64,000 nucleotides of DNA from Pseudovibrio exalbescens (GTDB taxonomy: Bacteria; Pseudomonadota; Alphaproteobacteria; Rhizobiales; Stappiaceae), in assembly GCF_028737195.1 (NCBI RefSeq), contig NZ_JAQZAJ010000002.1:124001-188000 (forward strand), written 5' to 3'. Below, piece by piece: positions 36,978 through 46,084 of this stretch (positions are counted from its first letter, which is position 1; each line of letters opens with the position of its first letter). Under the pieces are notes generated by a model that saw nothing but the letters and a program-made list of their open reading frames with translations, was not told the DNA's origin and made no database searches. Both the position numbers and the translations under genes were made by a program.

Positions 36978-37646
36978 CTAATCACTCGCATAGCGCAGCG
37001 CTGCTGCGGCAGAGACCGGACCAACCACCAGCGCTACAAGGCTGATGGCACTTAAATACAAGAACGGCGTCAGAAATGGGGCCGTTGCGGACAACACCGC
37101 AGTGGCTGCGCTCACCCCAAAGATAAGCACGGGAATGGACAACGGCACCACCAGAATGGCAAGCAGCACCCCGCCCCGGCGCAGCGACACCGTCACCCCG
37201 GCTCCCACCGCCCCGATCAGCGTCAACGCCGGCGTACCGATGACCAGCGTCAAGGTGACGGCGGCGATGGCCATTGGCTCTAGATTGAGAAACAGCGCGA
37301 ACAGCGGCGTTGCAATGACCAACGGCAAGCCGGTTGCCGCCCAGTGAGCCGCACACTTCACCAGCACCACCAGCTCCATGGGGCGACCGGCCAGCAAATA
37401 AAGGTCCAGCGTGCCGTCTTCGCGGTCCGCCTGGAACAACCGGTCAAGGCCGAGCAGCGTCGAAAGCAACGCGCCGATCCACAGCACCGCCGAGCCAATG
37501 CGCGCCAACAGCGTGAGATCCGGCCCAACGCCAAACGGAAACACGGTGACAACGGCAAGAAAGAACAGAACACCAATCAGCGCGCCCCCGCCCACACGCA
37601 CGGCCAGTTTGAAGTCCCGCAGGAAGAGTGCAGCCATCCAGCTCAT
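36978..37646 (-). CDS. ccmB: Haem exporter permease CcmB
   Basis: A 222-residue membrane subunit of the CcmAB ABC transporter. It starts SWMAALFLRDFKLAVRVGGG, contains LLGLDRLFQADREDGTLDLY, which is the family signature, and has about six helices. Together with CcmA it uses ATP to free haem-loaded CcmE. Its ATG shares a base with the ccmA stop (TGATG), indicating coupling. Confidence 0.94.
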   Translation of the reverse strand: MSWMAALFLRDFKLAVRVGGGALIGVLFFLAVVTVFPFGVGPDLTLLARIGSAVLWIGALLSTLLGLDRLFQADREDGTLDLYLLAGRPMELVVLVKCAAHWAATGLPLVIATPLFALFLNLEPMAIAAVTLTLVIGTPALTLIGAVGAGVTVSLRRGGVLLAILVVPLSIPVLIFGVSAATAVLSATAPFLTPFLYLSAISLVALVVGPVSAAAALRYASD

Positions 37647-38368
37647 CAGCCCCATCCCTCTTCGTCGCCGAACACTGCGCCTCCTGCATAAGCTTCGGTT
37701 TGAGCCGCGTCGGCGGTGACGGGTTCCATCAGCAACTCCTGCACCCGCTTCAGCTTCAACGGCAGGTGCGTTGCCGCAATCACAATGCCGCCAGCTTCCA
37801 GATGCGCTTCAATCAGGTCATGGAGCGTTTGTTCCGATGCCTTGTCCAGCGCGGAGCTGGGTTCATCAAGCAGCCAGATCGGACGCCACACCACCAAAAG
37901 CCGCGCCAAAGCCAGACGGCGCTTTTGGCCCGCGCTCAAGAAACCGGCAGGCAGCGACGCCGTATGCTCTATGCCAAGCACACCCAGCGCCTCGAGCGGA
38001 TCAATACCGCGACGCCCTTGAACCGGGTCGCAAAACGTCTTCCAGAAAGAGAGATTGTCGAGGGTTGTCAGGGCAGGCTTCAGCCCGTCCAGATGGCCGA
38101 AGTAATGCAAGTGTTCTGCAAATGGCCGTTCGGCTTCCCCGCCCTCCAGCGAAATTTCACCGCCGGATTTCACCACCAAACCGGCCAGCACCCGCAGCAG
38201 AGTGGACTTGCCAACCCCGTTTGGCCCCTTCACCAACAGCGCTTCCCCTGCGCCAACCGCAAAGGACAGGCCGTGGAACACCTCACGTCCGCCGCGATCG
38301 CACGAAAGCGCCCGGCACTCGATCCGCAAGCCCGGTTGCGTCGAAGTGGTGTTGGTTTCAGCTGCCAC
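37646..38368 (-). CDS. ccmA: Haem exporter ATPase CcmA
   Basis: A 240-residue ABC ATPase. Walker A is KGPNGVGKSTLLRVLAGL, the signature FLSAGQKRRLALARLLV, and Walker B WLLDEPSSALD. It pairs with CcmB. It starts with GTG 38368 with a modest AGGAC site and opens the ccmABCDG operon. More than 600 bases without a gene separate it from acnA. Confidence 0.94.
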   Translation of the reverse strand: MAAETNTTSTQPGLRIECRALSCDRGGREVFHGLSFAVGAGEALLVKGPNGVGKSTLLRVLAGLVVKSGGEISLEGGEAERPFAEHLHYFGHLDGLKPALTTLDNLSFWKTFCDPVQGRRGIDPLEALGVLGIEHTASLPAGFLSAGQKRRLALARLLVVWRPIWLLDEPSSALDKASEQTLHDLIEAHLEAGGIVIAATHLPLKLKRVQELLMEPVTADAAQTEAYAGGAVFGDEEGWG

Positions 38369-38975
38369 GTTTGGTCTGTCCTAAATGCCTTGCGGGCGGG
38401 CACGGTGGGTTGGCCCGTGCTCAGTGGAATACCACTCCACACCGGCAAATTTCCAGAGGCTTCTCCGCAAAACACGCGTCTTTCCGGCGGTTTCCAGACT
38501 TATTGCTTAGCCACACCCTCAAGGGCTAGCGCACGCGGTTGATCCTGTTACGTGATACCCCGGAGATGAACGCGCCCATCTCATCGCTTTTCTCAGGATG
38601 CCCCCGCTTACAAAAAATATCGCCAATCCACTCTTGGAAATTATTGTATACATATGTATATAATATAGTGAAGGCGGTGACCCTCTGTTTTTATTGGCAA
38701 AACACGTGCCGAATACCCCCGCTGTCCGATGGGATGACATCATCACCCAACGTCGCGGATCTGGCACGAACTGCGAAAAAACGCTATAGGGACAACAACT
38801 GATTTTTCGCCCCTCTCGAGCCGCCACTGCAAAAGCGCGTCACGGAGGGGTTCAATAAAACGCTCCGCAAAGGGGCATATCAAAAACACCTTTTCAAAGG
38901 TGATCCAGAGAGACCCGCTCCGCAGTCGGGCACACCCATGCGCCAGACTGTCAAACCAAAAGGAGATCGCTCGCA
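38369..38975. other. Divergent ccmA / acnA intergenic region
   Basis: About 600 bases without a credible gene between ccmA (minus) and acnA (plus). Around 38630-38690 it becomes very AT-rich and contains the perfect 14-base palindrome tatacatatgtata (38645-38658). The last 180 bases before acnA are GC-richer, probably a long acnA leader. I see no tRNA or terminator shape here. Confidence 0.5.
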
Positions 38976-41654
38976 ATGACCACATCCCTGGACAGCTTTG
39001 GCGCCAAGAAGACCCTGACGGTCGGCGACAAGAGCTACACCTACTTCTCCATTCCCGATGCTGAAAAGAACGGCCTTGAGGGTGTTTCCAAGCTTCCCTT
39101 CTCCCTGAAGGTGGTGCTTGAAAACCTGCTGCGCTTTGAAGACGGCCGCACGGTAACCAAGGAAGACATCACCGCAGTGGCACAGTGGCTGGTCTCCCGC
39201 ACCTCCACCCACGAAATCGCCTACCGTCCGGCACGCGTTCTCATGCAGGACTTCACCGGCGTGCCCGCCGTTGTGGACCTTGCGGCCATGCGCGATGCGG
39301 CGGTCAAGCTCGGCGGCGACCCGAAGAAAGTGAACCCGCAAGTCCCCGTGGATCTGGTCATCGACCACTCAGTGATGGTGGACTACTTCGGCACCGCCTC
39401 CGCCTTCGCACTCAACGTGGAGAAGGAATACGAGCGCAACAAGGAGCGCTACGAGTTCCTGCGCTGGGGCCAGTCCGCGTTTGACAACTTCCGCGCCGTG
39501 CCACCCGGCACCGGCATCTGTCACCAGGTGAACCTTGAGTATCTGGCCCAGACCGTCTGGACCAAGGAAGAAAACGGTGAAACCATCGCCTACCCAGACA
39601 CCCTGGTGGGCACCGACTCCCACACCACCATGGTCAACGGCCTGGCTGTTCTGGGCTGGGGCGTGGGCGGCATTGAGGCGGAGGCCGCCATGCTTGGCCA
39701 GCCCATCTCCATGCTCATCCCGGAAGTGGTTGGCTTCAAGCTCACCGGAAAGCTGAACGAAGGCATCACCGCCACCGATCTTGTGCTCACCGTGGTTGAA
39801 ATGCTGCGCAAGAAGGGCGTTGTCGGCAAGTTCGTGGAGTTCTATGGCCCCGGTCTCGACAACCTGTCGCTGGAAGACGCTGCCACCATTGCCAACATGG
39901 CACCAGAGTACGGCGCGACCTGCGGCTTCTTCCCCGTCGACACCGACACCCTGAAGTACCTTGAGGCCACCGGCCGCGCCAAGGACCGCATCGCACTGGT
40001 CGAGGCCTACGCCAAGGCGCAAGGCATGTTCCGCGATTCCAGCGCGCCAGAACCGGTCTTCACTGACACGCTGGAGCTGAACATCTCCACCGTTGTGCCT
40101 TCCCTTGCCGGGCCAAAGCGCCCGCAGGACCGCATCTCGCTGGAAGACGCCTCCAGCGGCTTCGCCAAGACCATGGCCAGTGAGTTCAACAAGGCAGGCG
40201 AGGAGTTTAAGCGGGTAGCCGTTGAAGGCCGCGACCACGACCTCGGCAACGGCGATGTGGTCATTGCCGCCATCACCTCGTGCACCAACACCTCCAACCC
40301 GTCAGTGCTCATCGGTGCGGGTCTGGTGGCTCGCAAGGCCCGCGAAAAGGGGCTCACCGTCAAACCATGGGTCAAGACCTCCCTTGCCCCCGGCTCTCAG
40401 GTGGTCACCGACTACTTGGAAAAAGCGGGTGTGCAAGCAGATCTGGATGCACTGGGCTTCAACCTCACCGGCTATGGCTGTACCACCTGCATTGGTAACT
40501 CCGGCCCGCTGCCCGAGGAGATCTCCAAGTCCATCAACGACAACGACCTTGTGGCTTGTTCCGTCCTGTCCGGCAACCGCAACTTCGAAGGCCGCGTGAA
40601 CCCGGACGTGCGCGCCAACTATCTGGCTTCCCCGCCACTGGTTGTGGCCTACGCCATTGCCGGCTCGCTGAACATCGACATCACCAAGGACCCGCTCGGC
40701 ACGGATCAGAACGGCAACCCAGTCTACCTGAAGGACCTCTGGCCGTCCACGCAGGAAATTGCAGATCTCATCCGCACCTCCATCAACGAGGAAATGTTTG
40801 AACAGCGCTACGGCGACGTGTTCAAGGGCGATGAGCACTGGCAGGCCATCAAGGTTGAAGGCGGCATGACCTACGGTTGGCCCGCAGGCTCCACCTATGT
40901 TCAAAACCCGCCCTACTTCGAAGACATGACCATGGACCCCAAGCCGCTCGAAGACATCGAGAACGCGGCGGTCATGGGTCTGTTCCTCGATTCCATCACC
41001 ACCGACCACATCTCTCCGGCCGGGGCCATCAAGGCCAACAGCCCGGCAGGCACCTACCTCTCCGAGCATCAGGTCGCGGTGAAGGACTTCAACTCCTACG
41101 GCTCCCGCCGTGGCAACCACGAGGTCATGATGCGTGGCACCTTTGCCAACATCCGCATCAAGAACCAGATGGTGCCGGGCGTTGAAGGCGGCGTCACCAT
41201 GAAGGACGGCAAGCAGGAATGGATCTACGACGCCTGCATGGACTACAAGGCAGCAGGCACCCCGCTTGTGGTGTTTGCGGGCAAGGAGTACGGCACTGGC
41301 TCCTCCCGTGACTGGGCGGCCAAGGGCACCAAGCTGCTTGGCGTGCGTGCCGTGATCGCGCAAAGCTTCGAGCGCATCCACCGCTCCAACCTGGTGGGCA
41401 TGGGCGTTCTGCCGTTCACCTTCAAGGAAGGCGAAAGCTGGCAGTCCCACGGCATCGAAGGCACAGAGAAAGTCAGCATCCATGGCGTTGCCGACCTGAA
41501 ACCGCGTCAGATGGTGAACATCGAGGTGGAATACGCCAGCGGTGAGAAAAAGACCATCGAAGTCCTCTGCCGCATCGATACGGAAGACGAACTGGAATAC
41601 ATCAAGGCCGGCGGCATCCTGCACTACGTGCTCCGCAACCTCGTTTCCAGCTAA
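38976..41654 (+). CDS. acnA: Aconitate hydratase A
   Basis: An 892-residue TCA-cycle enzyme that isomerises citrate to isocitrate with a 4Fe-4S cluster. The cluster cysteines are in [14 protein letters not shown] (about residue 436) and [14 protein letters not shown] (about 502 and 505). The substrate residues are in [20 protein letters not shown] and, in the swivelling C-terminal domain, in [15 protein letters not shown]. The start has AGGAGA upstream. It is monocistronic with a strong terminator. Length is normal for AcnA. Confidence 0.97.
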   Translation: MTTSLDSFGAKKTLTVGDKSYTYFSIPDAEKNGLEGVSKLPFSLKVVLENLLRFEDGRTVTKEDITAVAQWLVSRTSTHEIAYRPARVLMQDFTGVPAVVDLAAMRDAAVKLGGDPKKVNPQVPVDLVIDHSVMVDYFGTASAFALNVEKEYERNKERYEFLRWGQSAFDNFRAVPPGTGICHQVNLEYLAQTVWTKEENGETIAYPDTLVGTDSHTTMVNGLAVLGWGVGGIEAEAAMLGQPISMLIPEVVGFKLTGKLNEGITATDLVLTVVEMLRKKGVVGKFVEFYGPGLDNLSLEDAATIANMAPEYGATCGFFPVDTDTLKYLEATGRAKDRIALVEAYAKAQGMFRDSSAPEPVFTDTLELNISTVVPSLAGPKRPQDRISLEDASSGFAKTMASEFNKAGEEFKRVAVEGRDHDLGNGDVVIAAITSCTNTSNPSVLIGAGLVARKAREKGLTVKPWVKTSLAPGSQVVTDYLEKAGVQADLDALGFNLTGYGCTTCIGNSGPLPEEISKSINDNDLVACSVLSGNRNFEGRVNPDVRANYLASPPLVVAYAIAGSLNIDITKDPLGTDQNGNPVYLKDLWPSTQEIADLIRTSINEEMFEQRYGDVFKGDEHWQAIKVEGGMTYGWPAGSTYVQNPPYFEDMTMDPKPLEDIENAAVMGLFLDSITTDHISPAGAIKANSPAGTYLSEHQVAVKDFNSYGSRRGNHEVMMRGTFANIRIKNQMVPGVEGGVTMKDGKQEWIYDACMDYKAAGTPLVVFAGKEYGTGSSRDWAAKGTKLLGVRAVIAQSFERIHRSNLVGMGVLPFTFKEGESWQSHGIEGTEKVSIHGVADLKPRQMVNIEVEYASGEKKTIEVLCRIDTEDELEYIKAGGILHYVLRNLVSS

Positions 41655-41681
41655 GACTTTCTAGAAAGACTTCGGATCAAG

Positions 41682-41712
41682 AACGGGCCCTCTCCACGGG
41701 CCCGTTTTTTGT
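41682..41712 (+). terminator. Intrinsic terminator of acnA
   Basis: An 8-bp stem, acgggccc (41683-41690) with gggcccgt (41698-41705), is followed by tttttt. Confidence 0.88.
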
Positions 41713-41798
41713 TGGCAGCTCATCCCTTAAGGCCAACCCACACACTAATGTCATCTCAGAGCGCAGCATCTCTCGCGGCCTTGCTCTTTATCAAAGCC

Positions 41799-41914
41799 GT
41801 CATCCCGCGCTTGACGCGGGATCCAGAGCACCCCGGGAAAACCTTTGCCTCCCGCCTGACCACCCGAGCATGTCGCAATCGCCCGCTGGATCCCGGCTCG
41901 GCGGCCGGGATGAC
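41799..41914. repeat. Palindrome-ended repeat, unit 1
   Basis: A 116-base unit. Its left end, gtcatcccgcgcttgacgcg then ggatcca, is a hairpin, and its right end is ctggatcccggctcggcggc then cgggatgac, another hairpin. The outermost bases gtcatcccg and cgggatgac are inverted copies, so the whole unit can also fold end to end. It is the first of four full units after acnA. Confidence 0.85.
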
Positions 41915-41978
41915 CAATGTACGGGGTGCAGAGGACGGCGAAGCTCATTGATGCCCTACCTTGCGCCTCCCTACAGGC

Positions 41979-42094
41979 GTCATCCCGCACTTGATGCGGG
42001 ATCCATAGCAACATGGGAAAGGCATTCGCCACTCGCCCGACCTCCCAAATACGTTGCACCTTCCGATGGATCCCGGCTCGGAGGCCGGGATGAC
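41979..42094. repeat. Palindrome-ended repeat, unit 2
   Basis: A 116-base unit of the same family, left end gtcatcccgcacttgatgcg and right end ending cgggatgac at 42094. Its interior gives tacgttgcaccttccg, nearly identical to units 3 and 4. Confidence 0.85.
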
Positions 42095-42241
42095 AGTCAT
42101 GGGAAATGGCAAGGACAGTGGGTCTCATAAACGTTGCGCAGTGAAGCGCTGTGAACCGGTCATCCGGCCCTTGAACAAAGAGCGTCCTTCATTTCATCGA
42201 AAAACAGCTAGGAATCCCAACACCCTCACCTCCCCGCTGGC
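42095..42241. repeat. Duplicated spacer, copy A
   Basis: About 147 bases between repeat units 2 and 3. It recurs almost unchanged at 42535-42682 after unit 4 (about ten differences by eye). Shared landmarks are agtcatgggaaatggcaagg and gaaccggtcatccggccctt. It carries no convincing ORF. Confidence 0.85.
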
Positions 42242-42356
42242 GTCATCCCGCGCTTGACGCGGGATCCAGAACACAACGGAAAAGCCATTCCCCCGCGCCC
42301 GACCGCCCAAACGCGTTGCACCTTCCGCTGGATCCCGGCTCGGAGGCCGGGATGAC
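42242..42356. repeat. Palindrome-ended repeat, unit 3
   Basis: A 115-base unit of the same family, left end with gcgcttgacgcg and right end ggatcccggctcggaggccg followed by ggatgac. Confidence 0.85.
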
Positions 42357-42420
42357 AGTGGGAGGTTATGGAGAAGACCGCGAGTCTCATTTGCTCTCGG
42401 CCTAACGCTTTATTCAAGCC

Positions 42421-42534
42421 GTCATCCCGCACTTGATGCGGGATCCAGAGCACCACGGGAAAGCCATCCCCCGCGCCCGACCGACCGAACGCGTTGCACC
42501 TTCCGCTGGATCCCGGCTCGGGGGCCGGGATGAC
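42421..42534. repeat. Palindrome-ended repeat, unit 4
   Basis: A 114-base unit of the same family; it differs from unit 3 mostly at its left hairpin loop and by a G-for-A in the right hairpin. Confidence 0.85.
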
Positions 42535-42682
42535 AGTCATGGGAAATGGCAAGGAGGGTGGGTCTCATGAACGTTGCACAATGAAGCGCTGTGAACCGGT
42601 CATCCGGCCCTTGAACAAAGAGCGTCCTTCATTTCATCGAAAAACAGCTATGAATCCCAACACGCTCACCTCCCCCTCGGAC
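42535..42682. repeat. Duplicated spacer, copy B
   Basis: The second copy of the 42095-42241 spacer, lying 440 bases to its right. It leads into the truncated repeat unit 5. Confidence 0.85.
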
Positions 42683-42712
42683 GTCATCCCGCACTTGATG
42701 CGGGATCCAGAG
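42683..42712. repeat. Palindromic repeat, truncated unit 5
   Basis: Only the left hairpin of the family (gtcatcccgcacttgatgcg then ggatccagag) is present. The right half is missing and the sequence runs into the end of the GNAT gene region. Confidence 0.8.
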
Positions 42713-42794
42713 CGACAAGGAGAAACTTGCGCCTCTCGCTAAAACGCGGCCACACAATCCGCAGGCAACCCACTGTAGCCTTGCTCTTCTGCCA

Positions 42795-43238
42795 CTACCA
42801 CGTTTTCAAAAGGTGCAGGCGCTCGCCGTCCTCGCGCACCAGCTTGTAGCCGCCTTGTTCCAGAAACGTGCGTGCCGGGTGGGTGCTGATGGGTGCGTAG
42901 CTGCACCGGTTGAAGCCCGCGCGCTTCACCTGCTCTTCGGCCAGCGCCAGAAGCTGGGCGGCAATGCCATAGCGGCGGAAGTCCTGCATCACATAAAGAT
43001 GCAAGATCTTGGGCTCCTCTCGCACGAGGCCCCAACTGCAAAACCCCACCACCTGATCGGCGAGCACGGACACGTGGGTCTGGGGCAAATGGTCCGCCAG
43101 CATCTTCTTCTTGGCAGCTTCCGCCGCTTTCCAATGCTCATAGTGCTGGGGTTCCAGCTCCGCCATGTAGCGCTCTTCCAGGGTGAGCAGGACGGGTAAA
43201 TCGGCTTCGGTTGCCTTGCGGTGAATTGGAACTGACAT
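42795..43238 (-). CDS. GNAT-family N-acetyltransferase
   Basis: A 147-residue acetyltransferase. The acetyl-CoA binding block is ILHLYVMQDFRRYGIAAQLL (the R-x-x-G-I/A core), and the end has FLEQGGYKLV. It starts with MSVPIHRKATEADLPVLLTL at ATG 43238. Its substrate cannot be read. It is flanked by the repeat cluster on one side and a gene-free, hairpin-rich region on the other. Confidence 0.85.
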   Translation of the reverse strand: MSVPIHRKATEADLPVLLTLEERYMAELEPQHYEHWKAAEAAKKKMLADHLPQTHVSVLADQVVGFCSWGLVREEPKILHLYVMQDFRRYGIAAQLLALAEEQVKRAGFNRCSYAPISTHPARTFLEQGGYKLVREDGERLHLLKTW

Positions 43239-43434
43239 GGGTAACCCTCCGGTGCAAACGCTGCGTCACTCTGACCGTTGTCAGGATAAACCAAAACAAG
43301 GTGCCCCCCAACTGAACCAAAGGGATCACAATCAGAAGGTGCAGTGCGGCTGGACGCCTCCCCCTCCGGCTTATAGACTGGCCGCTTCCTTTGAAAAACT
43401 TATTCCCCTTGGTCCTGACGCCTCTAATTTTGAA

Positions 43435-43760
43435 CCCATGCCCACTTGAACGGGCCGCCGGTGGACCGTCCACTGGCGCGAAGTGGGCTGGGCGGGGCTG
43501 CTGGAAGAGGTAACGCATCTTTCCAGGAGGTCCGGTGGAAGGTAACCCAGGGGAGACCGCATGATCCTGGGGGGTTTGTCCGCAGTGAAGGGCGTTCAGC
43601 GGTGGCAGGCAACTGCCTTTCGCGTCTGTTCAACTGGGGGCCAGTGCCTTTCATGATAAAGTGCCCGGGCAAGGCGGCTGTGCCTTTGCCGAAGACTCAA
43701 ACACAACAATGCGCAGGCAAAGCCTGCCCGCCTTGCCATCCCGTCATCCGGCGGGTTCCT
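43435..43760 (+). ncRNA. Candidate structured RNA (hairpin-rich, gene-free)
   Basis: Within a 590-base gap (43239-43828), this stretch folds by eye into a series of stems. A long stem-loop pairs ccca/gcccactt (43435-43447) with aagtgggc/tggg (43481-43492) around the 9-bp stem gccggtgga/tccactggc (43457-43477). Others are ctggaaga/tctttccag (43501-43526), cccagg/cctggg (43547-43571), ccgc/gcgg (43580-43602), ggcag-GCAA-ctgcc (43604-43617), ggcaaggc/gcctttgcc (43668-43690) and gcaggc/gcctgc (43713-43727); cccgcc/ggcggg (43727-43755) followed by ttcctt may end it. A promoter-like tggacg/tatagact lies at about 43351-43378. ORFs here look random. I compared it mentally with RNase P RNA, tmRNA, 4.5S and cobalamin riboswitches and found no match. 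Strand is a guess. Confidence 0.4.
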
Positions 43761-43828
43761 TCCAGACGCCATACACCGCGAGGGGGCCTCGGCGGTGCCA
43801 AAAGTGCTTGATGGGGTGCGGGCTTGCC

Positions 43829-44332
43829 TCAGTCGGCAGAAACGCCCAGCGCCTCGTTTTGCGGAGTGTTAGGGCCCGAGGCGTCGCCCCTCACCTGCTG
43901 GCGGAACTGGTGCAGCCGCTGCTGTAGCATCAGCAGCGCCCGGTCGACCACATCCCCCTCGATGAGCTTTTCCGGCTCGCTCAAGGTGCGCAAGGATTGC
44001 TCTATGCTGCCAAGCTGGTTGGAAATGCGGGTCAGTTTGGCGTTCAGCTCAGGGTTCGTGTTCGCAGACCGGCGAAGCGCCGTCAGCTCATCATTGAGGC
44101 GGCGCAGCTCCGCTTGCCACTCGGCAGGCTTGATGCCGCTGGCAGAAAGCACGGCAGACGCCGTGCGCGTTGCGGCCGTTTCGGTCACATCCATCACCGC
44201 GTAAATGGCCCACCCAACCGCCAGCGCGGCCAGGATCACCAGCACCAGCGTCGCGTTAATCAGCGCGAGCAGCAGATCCTTCAGTGTCCGCTTTACCCGG
44301 CCCGGTGCATCCTCACCCATCATGGCGCTCAT
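43829..44332 (-). CDS. Membrane-anchored coiled-coil protein, unknown family
   Basis: A 167-residue protein. One membrane helix (LLLALINATLVLVILAALAVGW, about residues 19-40) is followed by a helical, probably coiled-coil region with EWQAELRRLNDELTALRR and LTRISNQLGSIEQSLRTL. No family that I recognise. It begins at ATG 44332 after AAGGG. It sits between the hairpin-rich gap and the GT39-type gene and is read in the same direction as the latter. Function unknown. Confidence 0.7.
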   Translation of the reverse strand: MSAMMGEDAPGRVKRTLKDLLLALINATLVLVILAALAVGWAIYAVMDVTETAATRTASAVLSASGIKPAEWQAELRRLNDELTALRRSANTNPELNAKLTRISNQLGSIEQSLRTLSEPEKLIEGDVVDRALLMLQQRLHQFRQQVRGDASGPNTPQNEALGVSAD

Positions 44333-44407
44333 TAATTCCCTTTGCCTCAAGACGCGCTAGTCTAACAGCAACACCTTCCCAAAGCGTTAGGCAGGCTGGT
44401 GGACGTT

Positions 44408-45913
44408 TCACTCCACCAACAGTTCGTAATAGGTGAATGTTGCACCCGAACGCCCCTCATAGGGCAGTTCCACCTTGGTTGCCGTTGTTGGGGAGAGCGG
44501 TTCACCATAGAGGCGCTCATAAAGCCGCTTCAGCTTGTCCGGGGCTTCGGTGTCGCGCGGGTGGCGCCAGATCAGCATCACCGGCCGGTTGAACGGAATG
44601 CGCAGCGCAGCATACTCATGGCTGGTGATGGTCACATCTTCAAGATGGTACCCCACCGCCCCCACAAACTCCTTGGGTTCCCCAAGCACAACGGCTACGC
44701 CATTTGCGTTCACCCGCTCTGCAATGGCAGAGGATGGGATCTTGTGCGCGCTGGGGCGTTTGGTGCTGTCCCGGTTCATGTTGATCGGCATCGCGATCAT
44801 GATTGCCAGCGTACACGCCCCGGCAATGCCGAACACATAAGCCAGCCGGTTTGGCGTCATGCGCGGCCACGCCCAGCCGGCCAAAATGACAGGAAACACA
44901 AACAGCGTTGGCTGCAGCCACCGGTCCTTAACAACAGTGGTCCCACTCATCACCATCGCCAGAAAGATCACGGTGATAGCGGCAAGCAAGGTCGCCAGGA
45001 GAAATTGACAGGCGGACTTGTTCACCTCGGCCTTTGGGGCCTTATCCTCTGACCTGCGCAAGAACAGGAAGGGCAGATAGACCGCCAGTGAGACTGCAAT
45101 AAAGCTGATGGATGCCCGCAAAAGGGAGAAAGGCCCCGCATACCAAGGCTCTTCAACGCGGTGAATGCCAAACTTGTGCACGCGGGAGAACAGAAGGTCC
45201 TGATTTTGTACCATCCATAGCGCTGGCATGAACAACAGCACGGCGGCAACCCCAATGGAAATCACAGCATAGCGGGAGAAGACCAAACGCCGCCCCGCGG
45301 GCTGCGCCAAACACCCGATCAGCACCGCTGCCAGGAGGAAGAAGTAGTTGAACTTGGCAAGCGCCCCAATTGCCACCACCCCGCCCAAGGCGGCAGCGCG
45401 CAGCAAAGTTGGTTTATCAATGCAGAGCAGCGTCACGTACACCGTCCACGAAGCGGCCGCAAACAACAGCACGGAGTGGGACAAGGCGCGCTGCGCTTCC
45501 CATGATATTTGAGGAAGGAAAATTATCGAGGCCGTCGCAAGCGCGGCGAAGGTCTTGCCACCCATGCGTTTTGCCGTGAACCACACCCCAAGGTACCCAA
45601 GCAACAGGGTTGCGTTCTTGAGCAGCGACAGAGCAAACAGGCTCTTGCCAAAGACTGAAAAAAAGGCAACCACAAGCCAGGAATAAAGCGGTGGCTGCGG
45701 GCCATACCCCCACTCAAGGCTTTGCGCTGCGATGATCTGTTCCGCCTCGTCCAGCCCAAGATTGGCGGAACTCAAGAGCCGAATGGCGACTTGAAGGGCA
45801 AAGTAGACACAAAGCAAAACGGGGAACCAATGTGAAATGAAGTGGTTCCATGCCCTGACCCTGCAGGCGGAGTTATTCCCGGTCAGTTCGAGTGCGGTAT
45901 TTTGGGAGAGCAA
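44408..45913 (-). CDS. GT39/PMT-family membrane glycosyltransferase
   Basis: A 501-residue polytopic protein with about ten hydrophobic helices and the family's start SSANLGLDEAEQIIAAQSLEWG, where the DE pair marks the catalytic loop of ArnT/PMT-like enzymes (PF13231), then GPQPPLYSWLV. The C-terminal 110 residues are a soluble periplasmic part. It would transfer a sugar from a polyprenyl-phosphate donor to a lipid or protein. The only usable start is TTG 45913 (AAGG upstream). Not adjacent to the 5-8.5 kb glycan cassette. Confidence 0.82.
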   Translation of the reverse strand: MLSQNTALELTGNNSACRVRAWNHFISHWFPVLLCVYFALQVAIRLLSSANLGLDEAEQIIAAQSLEWGYGPQPPLYSWLVVAFFSVFGKSLFALSLLKNATLLLGYLGVWFTAKRMGGKTFAALATASIIFLPQISWEAQRALSHSVLLFAAASWTVYVTLLCIDKPTLLRAAALGGVVAIGALAKFNYFFLLAAVLIGCLAQPAGRRLVFSRYAVISIGVAAVLLFMPALWMVQNQDLLFSRVHKFGIHRVEEPWYAGPFSLLRASISFIAVSLAVYLPFLFLRRSEDKAPKAEVNKSACQFLLATLLAAITVIFLAMVMSGTTVVKDRWLQPTLFVFPVILAGWAWPRMTPNRLAYVFGIAGACTLAIMIAMPINMNRDSTKRPSAHKIPSSAIAERVNANGVAVVLGEPKEFVGAVGYHLEDVTITSHEYAALRIPFNRPVMLIWRHPRDTEAPDKLKRLYERLYGEPLSPTTATKVELPYEGRSGATFTYYELLVE

Positions 45914-46024
45914 TTGATTGCCTTGTCTGCTCGGTCACGGGGCATGTCAAACACTCTTCACGCTGAGACTGTGCCCTCAACCTCGTTAAAATTAAAATCG
46001 TTTTAAACATAGTTCATGTCGGAA

Positions 46025-46054
46025 ATAAAAAAACCCGCAGCGTTTGCTGCGGGT
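46025..46054 (-). terminator. Intrinsic terminator of purH
   Basis: A 9-bp stem, acccgcagc (46033-46041) with gctgcgggt (46046-46054), is followed on the minus strand by tttttta. Confidence 0.88.
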
Positions 46055-46084
46055 TCTGAGAGCTTTAAAGTTGATCAGGGATCC

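Noticed and set aside
38745-38775. ctggcacgaactgcg as a sigma-54 promoter for acnA
   Set aside because: GG and GC are eight rather than ten bases apart.
38539-38802. 87-codon ORF between ccmA and acnA
   Set aside because: Random-looking translation that spans the AT-rich palindrome; likely promoter DNA.
41751-42128. ORFs of about 70-125 codons inside the repeat cluster
   Set aside because: They are created by the GC-rich palindromic repeats, repeat from unit to unit in several frames, and have no ribosome site.
41799-42712. CRISPR array
   Set aside because: Units are over 100 bp, palindrome-ended, and the spacers are not unique or of constant length; no cas gene is present.
43351-43395. 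ccggcttatagactggcc resembles the 3' end of RNase P RNA
   Set aside because: The rest of RNase P RNA, including the conserved gaggaaagtccgggc block, is not found within 400 bases on either side.
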